DNA of 9,429 nucleotides, taken from positions 1 through 9,429 of the forward strand of contig JAEZKW010000248.1 of NCBI GenBank assembly GCA_023415375.1, given 5' to 3'. The stretch comes from Bacillota bacterium (lineage in GTDB: Bacteria; Bacillota; UBA4882; UBA8346). The notes under the pieces were generated by a model. It ran no database searches, was not told the origin of the DNA, and saw only the letters and a list, made by a program, of their open reading frames with translations. The position numbers and the translations under genes are program-made. Shown here piece by piece: positions 1 through 5,590 of the stretch. The first letter of the stretch is position 1; every line of letters begins with the position of its first letter.

Positions 1-72
1 GATTTGAAAAAATAATAATTAAATCAATCTTTAGAACTGCATTATCTTCCCATCCTCATCCTTTTCCAATTG

Positions 73-81
73 TGGTATACT
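73..81 (+). promoter_or_regulatory. Probable extended -10 promoter of the vapBC operon
   Basis: A TGGTATACT string gives an extended -10 (TGn plus TATACT, five of six matches to TATAAT) about 50 bp upstream of the first start codon. No convincing -35 box lies 17 bp further up, which is common for extended -10 promoters. The -10 contains the 6-bp palindrome GTATAC. No clear larger operator palindrome was found nearby. Confidence 0.45.
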
Positions 82-133
82 ATTATTGTAAATTTATTAA
101 GAACGAGAGACAGTGAAAGAAGGATAATTATAT

Positions 134-394
134 ATGGCGAATAAAGCAGGAGAAGAGGCTGATAATAAGCAAGATTATTCCAGTATTCGTCTTCCTACCG
201 ACCTTGTCGAAACAGTAAAACAGAGGCTGGGTGACGATTTCTTATGGAACTATGATTCTGAAACCAAGGAGCTTTTCATAATTAAGAGACCGCCATCCAT
301 TACTGACGCCTTATATGGACTGGGGGCCAATATGTGGAAAGAAGCCGGCGGAACTGATTATATTCGCCAAGAGCGCGATTCATGGGCGGATTAG
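134..394 (+). CDS. vapB: VapB-type antitoxin, AbrB/MazE-like
   Basis: This 86-residue protein is probably the antitoxin that neutralises the PIN toxin encoded immediately downstream and represses their common promoter. Residues about 16-52 (SSIRLPTDLVETVKQRLGDD, then a short beta-rich stretch ending ELFIIKRP) resemble an AbrB/SpoVT swapped-hairpin DNA-binding domain. The C-terminus, GTDYIRQERDSWAD at residues 73-86, matches the acidic and aromatic toxin-wrapping tail typical of VapB proteins. The ATG at 134 follows a good AAAGAAGG Shine-Dalgarno at 116-123. The gene overlaps the toxin start by 13 nt, so translation is probably coupled. The N-terminal 15 residues are polar and likely disordered. 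The toxin partner makes the role fairly secure; the fold assignment is by eye, and other antitoxin families are possible. Confidence 0.78.
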   Translation: MANKAGEEADNKQDYSSIRLPTDLVETVKQRLGDDFLWNYDSETKELFIIKRPPSITDALYGLGANMWKEAGGTDYIRQERDSWAD

Positions 395-840
395 TAAATG
401 AACTGCGTAAGTATAGTCGGATCGCCCTAGATACCAATACGTTGATTTATCTCCTCGAAAGACATCCGTTCTATGGCCCTGAGGTTAAAGAGGTTTTTGA
501 ACTCATTGAGAAAGGTGTTTGCTTGGGCATCACTTCCACTCTTCTGATGACTGAAATATTGACGAAGCCTTTGAAAGAAGGGGCTTGTGACCTATATCAC
601 CGATACTTGGTTTTCTTCCATGCCTTTCCTAATCTGATAATAAAAGATGTTACCCAGAATATATCTATCGGGGCCGCCAAGCTAAGGGCAAGGTATAACC
701 TAAAGACACCGGATGCGATATTCCTTGCAACAGCCCTGGACGAAGAAGCAGAAGCCTTTATAACCAACGACGCCCGCCTTGAAAACATAGCCAATCTTAA
801 TGTTATTATTATCAGTAAGTATATTCAGCGAGATAAATAA
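382..840 (+). CDS. vapC: VapC-type PIN-domain ribonuclease toxin
   Basis: A 152-residue single PIN domain, the usual size for the VapC toxin family, which are Mg2+-dependent ribonucleases that commonly cut tRNA or rRNA. The four acidic metal-binding residues can all be placed: D17 in ALDTNTLIYLLE, E58 in MTEILTK, D111 in LKTPDAIFLATA, and D130 in ITNDARL. The TPDA and TND motifs are diagnostic. The domain appears intact, so the toxin is probably active unless bound by the antitoxin. The ATG at 382 lies inside the antitoxin gene. There is no strong Shine-Dalgarno, which suggests translational coupling, and an ATG at 398 is in the wrong frame. The RNA target cannot be told from sequence. Confidence 0.92.
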   Translation: MGGLVNELRKYSRIALDTNTLIYLLERHPFYGPEVKEVFELIEKGVCLGITSTLLMTEILTKPLKEGACDLYHRYLVFFHAFPNLIIKDVTQNISIGAAKLRARYNLKTPDAIFLATALDEEAEAFITNDARLENIANLNVIIISKYIQRDK

Positions 841-861
841 GAATAATAGCAAACCAAATCC

Positions 862-880
862 AGGTCAGTAAGCCTGACTT
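862..880 (+). terminator. Weak hairpin after vapC
   Basis: A 7-bp stem (AGGTCAG with CTGACTT, one G-U pair) encloses a 5-nt loop 22 nt after the toxin stop codon. No T-tract follows, so intrinsic termination would be inefficient. It may instead be an mRNA 3' stabilising structure. Confidence 0.25.
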
Positions 881-935
881 CAAAGCCTATCCCTAAAAAA
901 CGATTACTTTGTAACAATCGTGAAACATTTTTTAA

Positions 936-941
936 TATAAT
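936..941 (+). promoter_or_regulatory. Consensus -10 box of a candidate small-RNA gene
   Basis: A perfect TATAAT lies in an AT-rich stretch, with an expected transcription start near 948-949. The best -35 is poor (GTAACA at 911-916, 19-bp spacer), so the promoter may rely on an activator or be weak. What makes it notable is the structured, T-terminated sequence that starts directly downstream. Confidence 0.4.
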
Positions 942-947
942 TGAATT

Positions 948-1050
948 GAAGGTTTCCGCTAAGCCCAGAAACCGACGAACCCGCTAAATGATTGGTACCT
1001 GATGGTCTTGATTCGATCCAGGTCCAGGAACTGTGCTAGCGGGTTTTGTT
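948..1050 (+). ncRNA. Candidate structured small RNA of about 100 nt, unknown family
   Basis: From the predicted start near 948 the sequence has two nested structures. A 6-bp hairpin pairs GGTTTC (951-956) with GAAACC (968-973). A perfect 9-bp stem pairs AACCCGCTA (978-986) with TAGCGGGTT (1037-1045) and encloses 50 nt. An inner helix pairs ACCTG (997-1001) with CAGGT (1019-1023) and extends as GG/CC past a bulged T. The 3' end runs into TTTTGTT, as in an intrinsic terminator. CCGCTAA occurs twice (955-961 and 981-987), so the 3' strand TAGCGG could pair with either copy, giving mutually exclusive folds. There is no ORF within. It matched no riboswitch or small-RNA family I could recall. It could be a stand-alone sRNA, an attenuator, or simply an elaborate terminator for vapBC. 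Confidence 0.4.
1037..1050 (+). terminator. 3' strand and T-tract of the candidate sRNA terminator
   Basis: TAGCGGGTT, the 3' half of the perfect 9-bp stem begun at 978, is followed by TTTTGTT. It points to termination of + strand transcription just before the convergent membrane-protein gene. Confidence 0.5.
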
Positions 1051-1051
1051 A

Positions 1052-1089
1052 TGAATAAAATAAAGGAGTGCCGATAATAGACACTCTTT
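1052..1089 (-). terminator. Probable terminator of the minus-strand membrane-protein gene
   Basis: Read on the - strand, GAGTG (1086-1082) pairs with CACTC (1070-1066) around an 11-nt loop, with flanking A/T pairs after one mismatch. A T-rich stretch (complement of AATAAAATAAA) follows. It starts 33 nt after the stop codon. The stem is short, so confidence is moderate. Confidence 0.4.
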
Positions 1090-1121
1090 AGGAAATAATT
1101 TAATTCAGACTAAACCCTATT

Positions 1122-1571
1122 TTAAATCAAGTTACTTTTCTCCTCTAAATACTTCAATGTAAATGAAGTAACAATCCCAAAAACGAATGCGCCAATCAAG
1201 AGCAAAAAAGCAGCATTTGGAGGAATTACTGTAAATAATGGTATTTTAAATAAGCTTCCAAAAGTACCAAAAAAAACCCAAATTATTCCACCATAACCTA
1301 ATCCCTTAATAAAATAGTATTTACTGGAGGTTTTTTGAATTAAATAGGCAAACCCGATCCCCAAGATAGCTCCTATAAAAAGTTGAGCAGTCGTTCCAAC
1401 GATGGTGCTTAGAATACCTGGAAAAGTCTTATACATAATAAAAACTTTGGCCATATCCACAACATATCTATCTGTAAACCCCATGACTTTAAAGAAAAAT
1501 TCAAATAAAATTTGAACTGTCGAACCAACGGCTCCTGATATGGCCCCTGCTATTACCCGGTCTTCTTTCAA
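1122..1571 (-). CDS. Small integral membrane protein, four predicted helices, unknown function
   Basis: I do not recognise a named family. With the chosen start it has 149 residues and four hydrophobic segments at about 5-28, 50-76, 86-107 and 117-139. It ends in a charged tail (YLEEKSNLI) and has no motif for transport chemistry or enzymatic activity. The segments are rich in Gly/Ala/Ser (AGAISGAVGS, TTAQLFIGAILGIGFA), suggesting tight helix packing. A TTG start at 1571 is preferred because a GGAGG Shine-Dalgarno (1584-1580) lies exactly 8 nt upstream. The in-frame ATGs at 1610 and 1586 lie upstream of or on that site and lack a ribosome binding site. It stands alone, convergent with the vapBC/sRNA side. 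A possible forespore-type promoter lies upstream, which would fit a sporulation membrane protein, but that is conjecture. Confidence 0.75.
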   Translation of the reverse strand: MKEDRVIAGAISGAVGSTVQILFEFFFKVMGFTDRYVVDMAKVFIMYKTFPGILSTIVGTTAQLFIGAILGIGFAYLIQKTSSKYYFIKGLGYGGIIWVFFGTFGSLFKIPLFTVIPPNAAFLLLIGAFVFGIVTSFTLKYLEEKSNLI

Positions 1572-1596
1572 AATAGAAACCTCCATATATGTATTT

Positions 1597-1624
1597 ACTA
1601 TACCCCCCAATTACTCATTTATGC
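1597..1624 (-). promoter_or_regulatory. Possible promoter of the membrane-protein gene (sigma-F/G-like or sigma-A)
   Basis: Read on the - strand, GCATA (1624-1620) is followed 14 nt later by GGGTATAGT (1605-1597). This fits the sigma-F pattern GYATA ... GGNNANANT except for a spacer about 1 nt short and one non-preferred base. The same place also holds TATAGT, five of six to the sigma-A -10, but no -35 box sits 17 bp before it. Confidence 0.25.
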
Positions 1625-1750
1625 TCACTTCGATTCTGCCAAAAAAGAGTCCTGAGAAATTAGGAATCGGAGTGATGCTTACTTAAGGAATAAGGTTAGC
1701 TGGTATTACCGTCTGGATTCTTGTCAATACTCATAATATGGAGGTATTTA

Positions 1751-1914
1751 ATGAAACCAGCTAAATAATTAAATTGATTAAAGGATTTTTTAAATTTCAC
1801 AATCGCCATCTTTATTTGGGAGAGTCTAACGAGTCCGAATCATGGCTCAAATATGCCACTATCGCTTTTAACTGTGATCCCGATAAATTACGAAAGGATA
1901 TCATAACGAAATGA
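1751..1914 (+). pseudogene. Small gene apparently broken by a one-base deletion, unknown product
   Basis: A textbook start site (GGAGG at 1740-1744, 6-nt spacing, ATG at 1751) opens a frame that stops after five codons (MKPAK, TAA at 1766). Moving by one base at the AAA run just before that stop joins it to a 49-codon open frame: IIKLIKGFFKFHNRHLYLG at the front, LRKDIITK at the end, stop TGA at 1912. The joined product would be about 54 residues and reads like ordinary protein. The slip site does not resemble a known programmed -1 frameshift heptamer, so a lost A or a sequencing error is likelier than recoding. An alternative is independent expression from TTG 1774, but it has no ribosome binding site. 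I do not recognise the product. Confidence 0.35.
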
Positions 1915-1932
1915 TAAGCTCAAAAAATAGTA

Positions 1933-1938
1933 TATAAT
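1933..1938 (+). promoter_or_regulatory. Probable -10 box of the nuclease gene
   Basis: A perfect TATAAT lies in TAGTATATAATTGG, about 87 bp upstream of the start codon. No recognisable -35 sits 16-18 bp upstream (AATGAT at the 17-bp position). The leader between it and the ribosome binding site has no evident structure. Confidence 0.35.
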
Positions 1939-2024
1939 TGGTTTCCTATCCAACAACTTCCGAAACTTATTGAGTGTCGTTCCGTTTTAAATTAAATTGC
2001 AGAAATAAATTAGGAGGCACTTAT

Positions 2025-2591
2025 ATGCAAAAAAAGTATCTTTACTTATTAGGGTTTGTAACCATCATTTCTTTATCATTATCAGTATTTGCTCATTCTT
2101 CTCGTCCGACACCGCCCGGTGAAATCAGCCACCCTAATACGATTCAGGCTACCGGCACAATCCAAGTTGCTTTTTCACCTCAAAGCGGGATCACCGATAT
2201 GATTGTTCAAGAACTCAACTCGGCTAAACGGTCAATTGAAGTCCAGGCTTATAGTTTTACAAGTGATATTATTGCCAAAGCTTTGGTTAATGCTTATAGA
2301 CGAGGGGTTAAAGTCCGGGTAATATTGGACAAATCTCAATCAACCGGAAAATATTCATCGGCTACTTATTTGACGAACGCCGGGATTCCAACTCATATCG
2401 ATCGGTCCTTTGCGATAGCTCACTCAAAAATTATGATAGTGGATCGGGCCAATGTAATAACTGGGAGTTTCAATTTTACAAAAGCAGCTGAGAATAACAA
2501 TGCGGAAAATTGTATGATTCTTAGAGGCAATCGGCAGTTGGTCGGCCTTTATGAGAAGAATTGGGAATGGCGTTGGAGTGAAACAGAGTAA
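2025..2591 (+). CDS. Secreted Nuc-family endonuclease, phospholipase D superfamily, single HKD motif
   Basis: The 188-residue product begins with an export signal: MQKK, a hydrophobic core at 5-22, and a likely cut after VFA (A23). Residues 46-185 form one phospholipase D fold. The catalytic HKD motif is complete: H133 and K135 in HSKIMIVD, D140, then G147-S148-x-N150 in GSFNFT. One-HKD proteins of this size (Nuc of pKM101 and Salmonella) work as dimers and cut DNA and RNA non-specifically, so an extracytoplasmic nuclease, for nutrient scavenging or as a barrier to incoming DNA, is the likely role. The ATG at 2025 has AGGAGG (2012-2017) 7 nt upstream; an in-frame ATG at 1974 lacks a ribosome binding site and would bury the signal peptide. 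It stands alone and converges on a DUF551 gene. Phospholipid cleavage is possible but less likely. Confidence 0.88.
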   Translation: MQKKYLYLLGFVTIISLSLSVFAHSSRPTPPGEISHPNTIQATGTIQVAFSPQSGITDMIVQELNSAKRSIEVQAYSFTSDIIAKALVNAYRRGVKVRVILDKSQSTGKYSSATYLTNAGIPTHIDRSFAIAHSKIMIVDRANVITGSFNFTKAAENNNAENCMILRGNRQLVGLYEKNWEWRWSETE

Positions 2592-2601
2592 TCGAAATAG
2601 C

Positions 2602-2640
2602 AAAAATCCGGCAGAGTTTCTTCCGGATTTTTATTTTAAT
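2602..2640. terminator. Bidirectional terminator between nuclease and DUF551 genes
   Basis: A perfect 10-bp stem (AAAAATCCGG with CCGGATTTTT) encloses an 11-nt loop, followed by TTATTTTAAT. The A-rich 5' arm supplies a T-tract in the opposite direction, so it can stop both the + strand nuclease transcript and the - strand DUF551 transcript, whose stop codon lies within its + strand tail. Confidence 0.85.
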
Positions 2641-2806
2641 TAGGCGCCTTAGGAAGCGGCATCCAGTGAGTTATTTTATTTGCTTTATACCATTTATCAT
2701 TCCATGTAAAAATGTCAATACCAGGCTTATTCCCATTATTAAAACAAACTAAAACCGTCTCATAATTGTTTGGGGTTCTTTCATCAACGCTTATCCATGT
2801 CATCAT
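2636..2806 (-). CDS. DUF551-type small protein, commonly phage-associated
   Basis: A 56-residue protein with the hallmarks of DUF551: an N-terminal WISVDERTPNNYETVLV (residues 4-20), a variable middle, and the C-terminal signature ITHWMPLPKAP (45-55). Family members usually carry W(I/L)xVxERLPE and end ITHWMPLP, so both ends of this short domain are present and the gene looks complete. The function of DUF551 is unknown; most members are encoded in bacteriophages and prophages. A strong AAGGAG lies 6 nt before the start. A second ATG follows directly, so initiation could be one codon later. The gene is isolated here with no phage neighbours, so it may be a remnant or a domesticated copy. It converges on the nuclease gene and shares its terminator. 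Confidence 0.85.
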   Translation of the reverse strand: MMTWISVDERTPNNYETVLVCFNNGNKPGIDIFTWNDKWYKANKITHWMPLPKAPN

Positions 2807-3045
2807 TTAATTCTCCTTATCGTGTGGTCGCTTCATATTACCAATATGATTTCCATTCAATTTTATGTTCCAATTTGCATAATACGAGCTGATTTTAGGA
2901 AAAAACTCCTTAAATGGTGGCTATCCGTTTGTTATCAGCATCATTCGAGCTTATCGGAATCGGATCCTCTGAATTCAAGTATATCAAGATATGGCATTAA
3001 AAAAAGGTCTAATTAACTAGTACTAAAATACAAAAAAAATAAAAA
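2807..3045. other. AT-rich intergenic stretch without a convincing gene
   Basis: No open frame here has a ribosome binding site plus protein-like composition. A 7-bp inverted repeat, TCATATT-ACC-AATATGA (2833-2849), lies 27-43 bp upstream of the DUF551 start and could be an operator for that gene. An imperfect hairpin (TTTAGGA with TCCTTAAA, 2895-2915) has no T-tract. Short frames such as LGKNSLNGGYPFVIS on the + strand hint at decayed coding sequence but are too weak to call. Confidence 0.45.
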
Positions 3046-3069
3046 TTAGTCCTAGTTTTATAAGACTAA
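3029..3069 (-). terminator. Second (distal) terminator of the radical SAM operon
   Basis: On the - strand TTAGTC (3069-3064) pairs with GACTAA (3051-3046) over a 12-nt loop and runs into a long T-rich tail (complement of the A-rich 3029-3045). It is a weak stem with a strong tail, positioned to catch read-through from the terminator before it. Confidence 0.45.
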
Positions 3070-3087
3070 ACGGGACCAAAATAATTC

Positions 3088-3123
3088 AATAAAAAAATCG
3101 CCCACTCTTTAGTGTAGCGATTT
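3088..3123 (-). terminator. Main terminator of the minus-strand operon
   Basis: On the - strand AAATCGC (3123-3117) pairs with GCGATTT (3101-3095). An inner CACT/AGTG helix is separated by small bulges. A run of seven Ts followed by ATTG ends the structure, 33 nt after the radical SAM stop codon. Confidence 0.85.
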
Positions 3124-3155
3124 CCGATTCATCAACATATTAGAATTATAAAGCT

Positions 3156-4421
3156 TTAGCTTTTAGGCAAAGTATAATTTCCAATTAAAAGCTTTGGAAA
3201 TTCCTTTTTTAATTGCATCAGCCACTCAGGGATTGTCGGCAGCTCCTGCTGCTCTCCCGCTTCTGAATTTACCTTCTCCTGCAAACGCTCCGGATCAAGA
3301 TTTAAATTACGCAGCTGAACCTGTTGGACTCTGGTTTCTTTCAGTAAAGCATACAAAGCATCCGATTCCTGAGTCCTGTTGGTAAAGCCCGGATAAAGCA
3401 ATAAATTGAGTGAAACCCTGATACCATGTTCCGAAGCATAACAAAGAGATTTTGTGACATCCTGCAGTTGGTAATTCTGAGGACGATGATACCAATGATA
3501 ATTTTCCGGACGGGCCGAAAAAAGGCTGACCCGGATACTATCAAGCCCATTATCAATCAAGTCGCGGATGGAATCAAAATAACCGGCGTTACTATTGATG
3601 TTAATTGTCCCTTTCGTTGTCCTTTTCCGTATCTCCTGAATCGATTTTACCAGCACTTCACGTTGCAATGAAGGTTCTCCTTCGCAACCCTGGCCGAAAC
3701 TGACAATGGCATCGGCAGCAGACTCCAAATGTTCTATCGAGAGCTCGACAATTTCCCGGACTGTGGGGGAAAAATCTATTCTTCCTTGAGGAGACGGACA
3801 ACATTCCGAAGGTTGTTTGGAAATGCAACCTAAACAATTGGCATTACAAACCGGTGATACCGGAATCCCAGCCTCCCAACGTCCATAAAAAATATTTTGA
3901 GCCGTTAAACAGTGATATTCTGTGGCGCATTTGGCTAACTGAGCTAAAATTCGGTTCTCCGGATACTTCCGGTTCTTCCGTTCGATAAGCCGTGGTAAAT
4001 CTGATGTATTATAGTAATTGGGATTCCACTTTAAATCCTGATCGGTCTGAATCGCAGCAACCTTAAGTCGATCCCCTACTGTACCGACTGCTGTATAGCC
4101 AAAAAGGGGCAACTCTCCGGAATCGGCGATTTCATACCCTGGCAAAAGGCAGCGGGTAAACCCCACCGGCAAAATGGCTGCCAATGCAGTATAGCCTTCG
4201 ACTACTTCCATAGCCCCTTTGGCTTCATCATAACCTACAGGCAACCGGTCCGGCAAAAGCAGTATCTCACCACCGGAGGGTAAATCAATCCAGCTTTGGT
4301 CGGCAATCTCCGCCTGAGATCCATTAATTCCAACTGCAATTAACTCCGGGTCCGTATAAAGTTGGCCCTTTTCATCTGCATAAATTAATCGAATAGGTTC
4401 GTAACTCATGGTCATCATCAT
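3156..4421 (-). CDS. Radical SAM protein of unknown substrate
   Basis: A 421-residue radical SAM enzyme. The [4Fe-4S]-binding triad CNANCLGC gives C192, C196 and C199 in CxxxCxxC spacing, ligating the cluster that cleaves S-adenosylmethionine. GQGCEGEP (243-250) is the GGE-like SAM-binding motif, followed by the alpha/beta barrel (INSN 274-277 and IRVSL near 295). A further ECC (206-208) just after the cluster loop, plus C246, could bind an auxiliary cluster. Residues 1-170 form an extension with no domain I recognise; it may recognise the substrate. The start overlaps the methyltransferase stop as ATGA; ATG codons 1, 2, 3 and 5 are close together, so the exact start is uncertain by a few residues. 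It is the last gene of a coupled operon with an rRNA methyltransferase, which suggests but does not show RNA or protein modification. Confidence 0.9.
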   Translation of the reverse strand: MMMTMSYEPIRLIYADEKGQLYTDPELIAVGINGSQAEIADQSWIDLPSGGEILLLPDRLPVGYDEAKGAMEVVEGYTALAAILPVGFTRCLLPGYEIADSGELPLFGYTAVGTVGDRLKVAAIQTDQDLKWNPNYYNTSDLPRLIERKNRKYPENRILAQLAKCATEYHCLTAQNIFYGRWEAGIPVSPVCNANCLGCISKQPSECCPSPQGRIDFSPTVREIVELSIEHLESAADAIVSFGQGCEGEPSLQREVLVKSIQEIRKRTTKGTININSNAGYFDSIRDLIDNGLDSIRVSLFSARPENYHWYHRPQNYQLQDVTKSLCYASEHGIRVSLNLLLYPGFTNRTQESDALYALLKETRVQQVQLRNLNLDPERLQEKVNSEAGEQQELPTIPEWLMQLKKEFPKLLIGNYTLPKS

Positions 4422-5590
4422 ACGACCTCAAAGATAAAGCATTTCAAGTATTCAGTCTCCGGCACCCCAACCAAAATCGGATGATCCAGACTCTGGGTCC
4501 GGCGTTCCAGAAGATGCAAGCGTTTTTTATTGTCGGCTGCCGCGGCGATCATAATCTCCCAAAACAAGTCCGGGCTAAGATGATGTGAACATGAGCAAGT
4601 CATCAAGATTCCACCAGGCTTCAATAGTTTTAGAGCCCGCAGATTGATTTCCTTATATCCGCGGATCGCCCCTTCCAACGCTTGTTTGCTCTTGGTAAAC
4701 GCCGGCGGATCGAGAATGACCAGATCATACTCGGCCTTTTTACCGACTTCATCACGAAGAAAATCAAATACATTGGCGACTTTGAAATTACAGACATTGT
4801 CCAGTCCATTTAAGGTTGCATTTTCGATGGCCATATTAATAGCATCTTCTGAAATATCAACCCCCAAAACCGAACTGGCGCCATAAGCGGCGGCATGGAT
4901 CGCAAAGCTGCCTACATGGCAAAAACAATCCAGCACCCGTTTCCCTTTGGCATAACGTTCCAAGACGGCCCGGTTTGCCGATTGGTCCAGAAAATAGCCG
5001 GTTTTTTGGCCTTCTAGTAAGTCCACTCTAAATTTCAAGCCATTATCCCGGATTTCAACGGATGGAGGACATTCCCCATATACACAACCGGAACGTTCAG
5101 GTAAATCTTCAAGATGGCGGACATGGAGATCGCTACGTTCAATGATCCCTTTCGGCTGGCAAAGTTCTGCCAGCAAACGAATGATCATATCACGGTTGAC
5201 CTCCATACCCATCGTCAAAAATTGAGCCACCAGATAGTCTTCAAATTTATCGATAATCAATCCGGGCAACAAATCGCCTTCACCAAAGACCAACCGGTAG
5301 CTAGAAGCTTCAGGCTTGATCCGGCGGCGGTATTCTATGACTTGCCTTAGCCGGGATTTGAAAAAATTTTCATCAATACTTTCCCGGCTGGTGGTAAGCA
5401 AGCGAACGGCAATTTGTGAAGCTTGATTATAATACCCCAGGCCCAAAAAACGGCCCCGGTTATCCAACACTTCAACAACATCGCCGGATTTAACACCGAT
5501 TCCGATAATCCCGATCTCTCCCTGGTAAACCCAAAGATGCCCTGCCTTGATTCTTTTCTCTTTCCCAGCTTTTAAAACAACCTGATTCAT
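4418..5590 (-). CDS. rlmI: RlmI-type 23S rRNA (cytosine-C5) methyltransferase
   Basis: A 390-residue class I SAM-dependent methyltransferase of the RlmI/YwbD family (COG1092), the expected length. Residues 1-65 form the PUA-like RNA-binding domain (KAGHLWVYQGEI, VLDNRGRFLGLGYYN). Residues 98-125 carry the linker motif GEGDLLPGLIIDKFEDYL, and GQKTGYFLDQ is at 194-203. The Rossmann domain has VLDCFCHVGSF (219-229) as SAM motif I, GVDIS (243-247) as the acidic motif II, LDPPAF (293-298) as motif IV, and TCSCSHH (331-337). C332 or C334 in the last would supply the cysteine nucleophile of m5C enzymes. E. coli RlmI makes m5C1962 in 23S rRNA; the same target is inferred here. Start and stop both overlap the neighbouring genes as ATGA, so it is translationally coupled in the middle of the operon. 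Confidence 0.93.
   Translation of the reverse strand: MNQVVLKAGKEKRIKAGHLWVYQGEIGIIGIGVKSGDVVEVLDNRGRFLGLGYYNQASQIAVRLLTTSRESIDENFFKSRLRQVIEYRRRIKPEASSYRLVFGEGDLLPGLIIDKFEDYLVAQFLTMGMEVNRDMIIRLLAELCQPKGIIERSDLHVRHLEDLPERSGCVYGECPPSVEIRDNGLKFRVDLLEGQKTGYFLDQSANRAVLERYAKGKRVLDCFCHVGSFAIHAAAYGASSVLGVDISEDAINMAIENATLNGLDNVCNFKVANVFDFLRDEVGKKAEYDLVILDPPAFTKSKQALEGAIRGYKEINLRALKLLKPGGILMTCSCSHHLSPDLFWEIMIAAAADNKKRLHLLERRTQSLDHPILVGVPETEYLKCFIFEVV

Larger units (their letters stand above)
1572..2024. other. Intergenic stretch between membrane protein and nuclease
   Basis: Apart from the broken small ORF and the two promoter candidates at its ends, this 450-bp stretch shows no intact gene. A start-less open frame of about 26 codons, ending at the TAA at about 1735, may be a further coding relic. 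No long repeat or convincing terminator was seen. Confidence 0.5.

Noticed and set aside
1..72. Left edge searched for the end of another gene or a repressor operator
   Set aside because: Only AT-rich sequence with short chance palindromes such as CAATTG; nothing supportable.
901..935. CGATT/AATCG hairpin followed by ATTTTTT after vapC
   Set aside because: Five pairs around a 10-nt loop with AT-rich content; too weak to call a terminator, and it overlaps the likely -35 region of the sRNA promoter.
997..1023. ACCTGAT and CAGG pieces recalling the TPP riboswitch, and CAGGTCCAGGAA recalling the SRP RNA S domain
   Set aside because: The other obligatory elements of either RNA (CTGAGA and the GGGG/CCC arm for TPP; the GGAAGGAAGCAG core for SRP) are absent, so the likeness is chance.
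978..1045. Possible integron attC site because of the long imperfect inverted repeat
   Set aside because: The core sites do not fit RYYYAAC/GTTRRRY in the right orientation and no integrase or cassette array is present.
1051..1077. Nine-codon-long frame MNKIKECR directly after the sRNA T-tract
   Set aside because: There is no ribosome binding site in front, and it lies in the tail of a terminator for the opposite strand.
1636..1675. Possible minus-strand terminator (TCCT/AGGA followed by CTCTTTTTT)
   Set aside because: The stem is only 4 bp and there is no minus-strand gene upstream for it to terminate.
1974..2024. Longer start for the nuclease gene at ATG 1974
   Set aside because: There is no ribosome binding site before it, and it would place 17 residues ahead of a clear signal peptide whose own ATG has AGGAGG at ideal spacing.
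2822..3016. A 64-codon + strand open frame
   Set aside because: No ribosome binding site, atypical composition, and it runs through the upstream region of the DUF551 gene.
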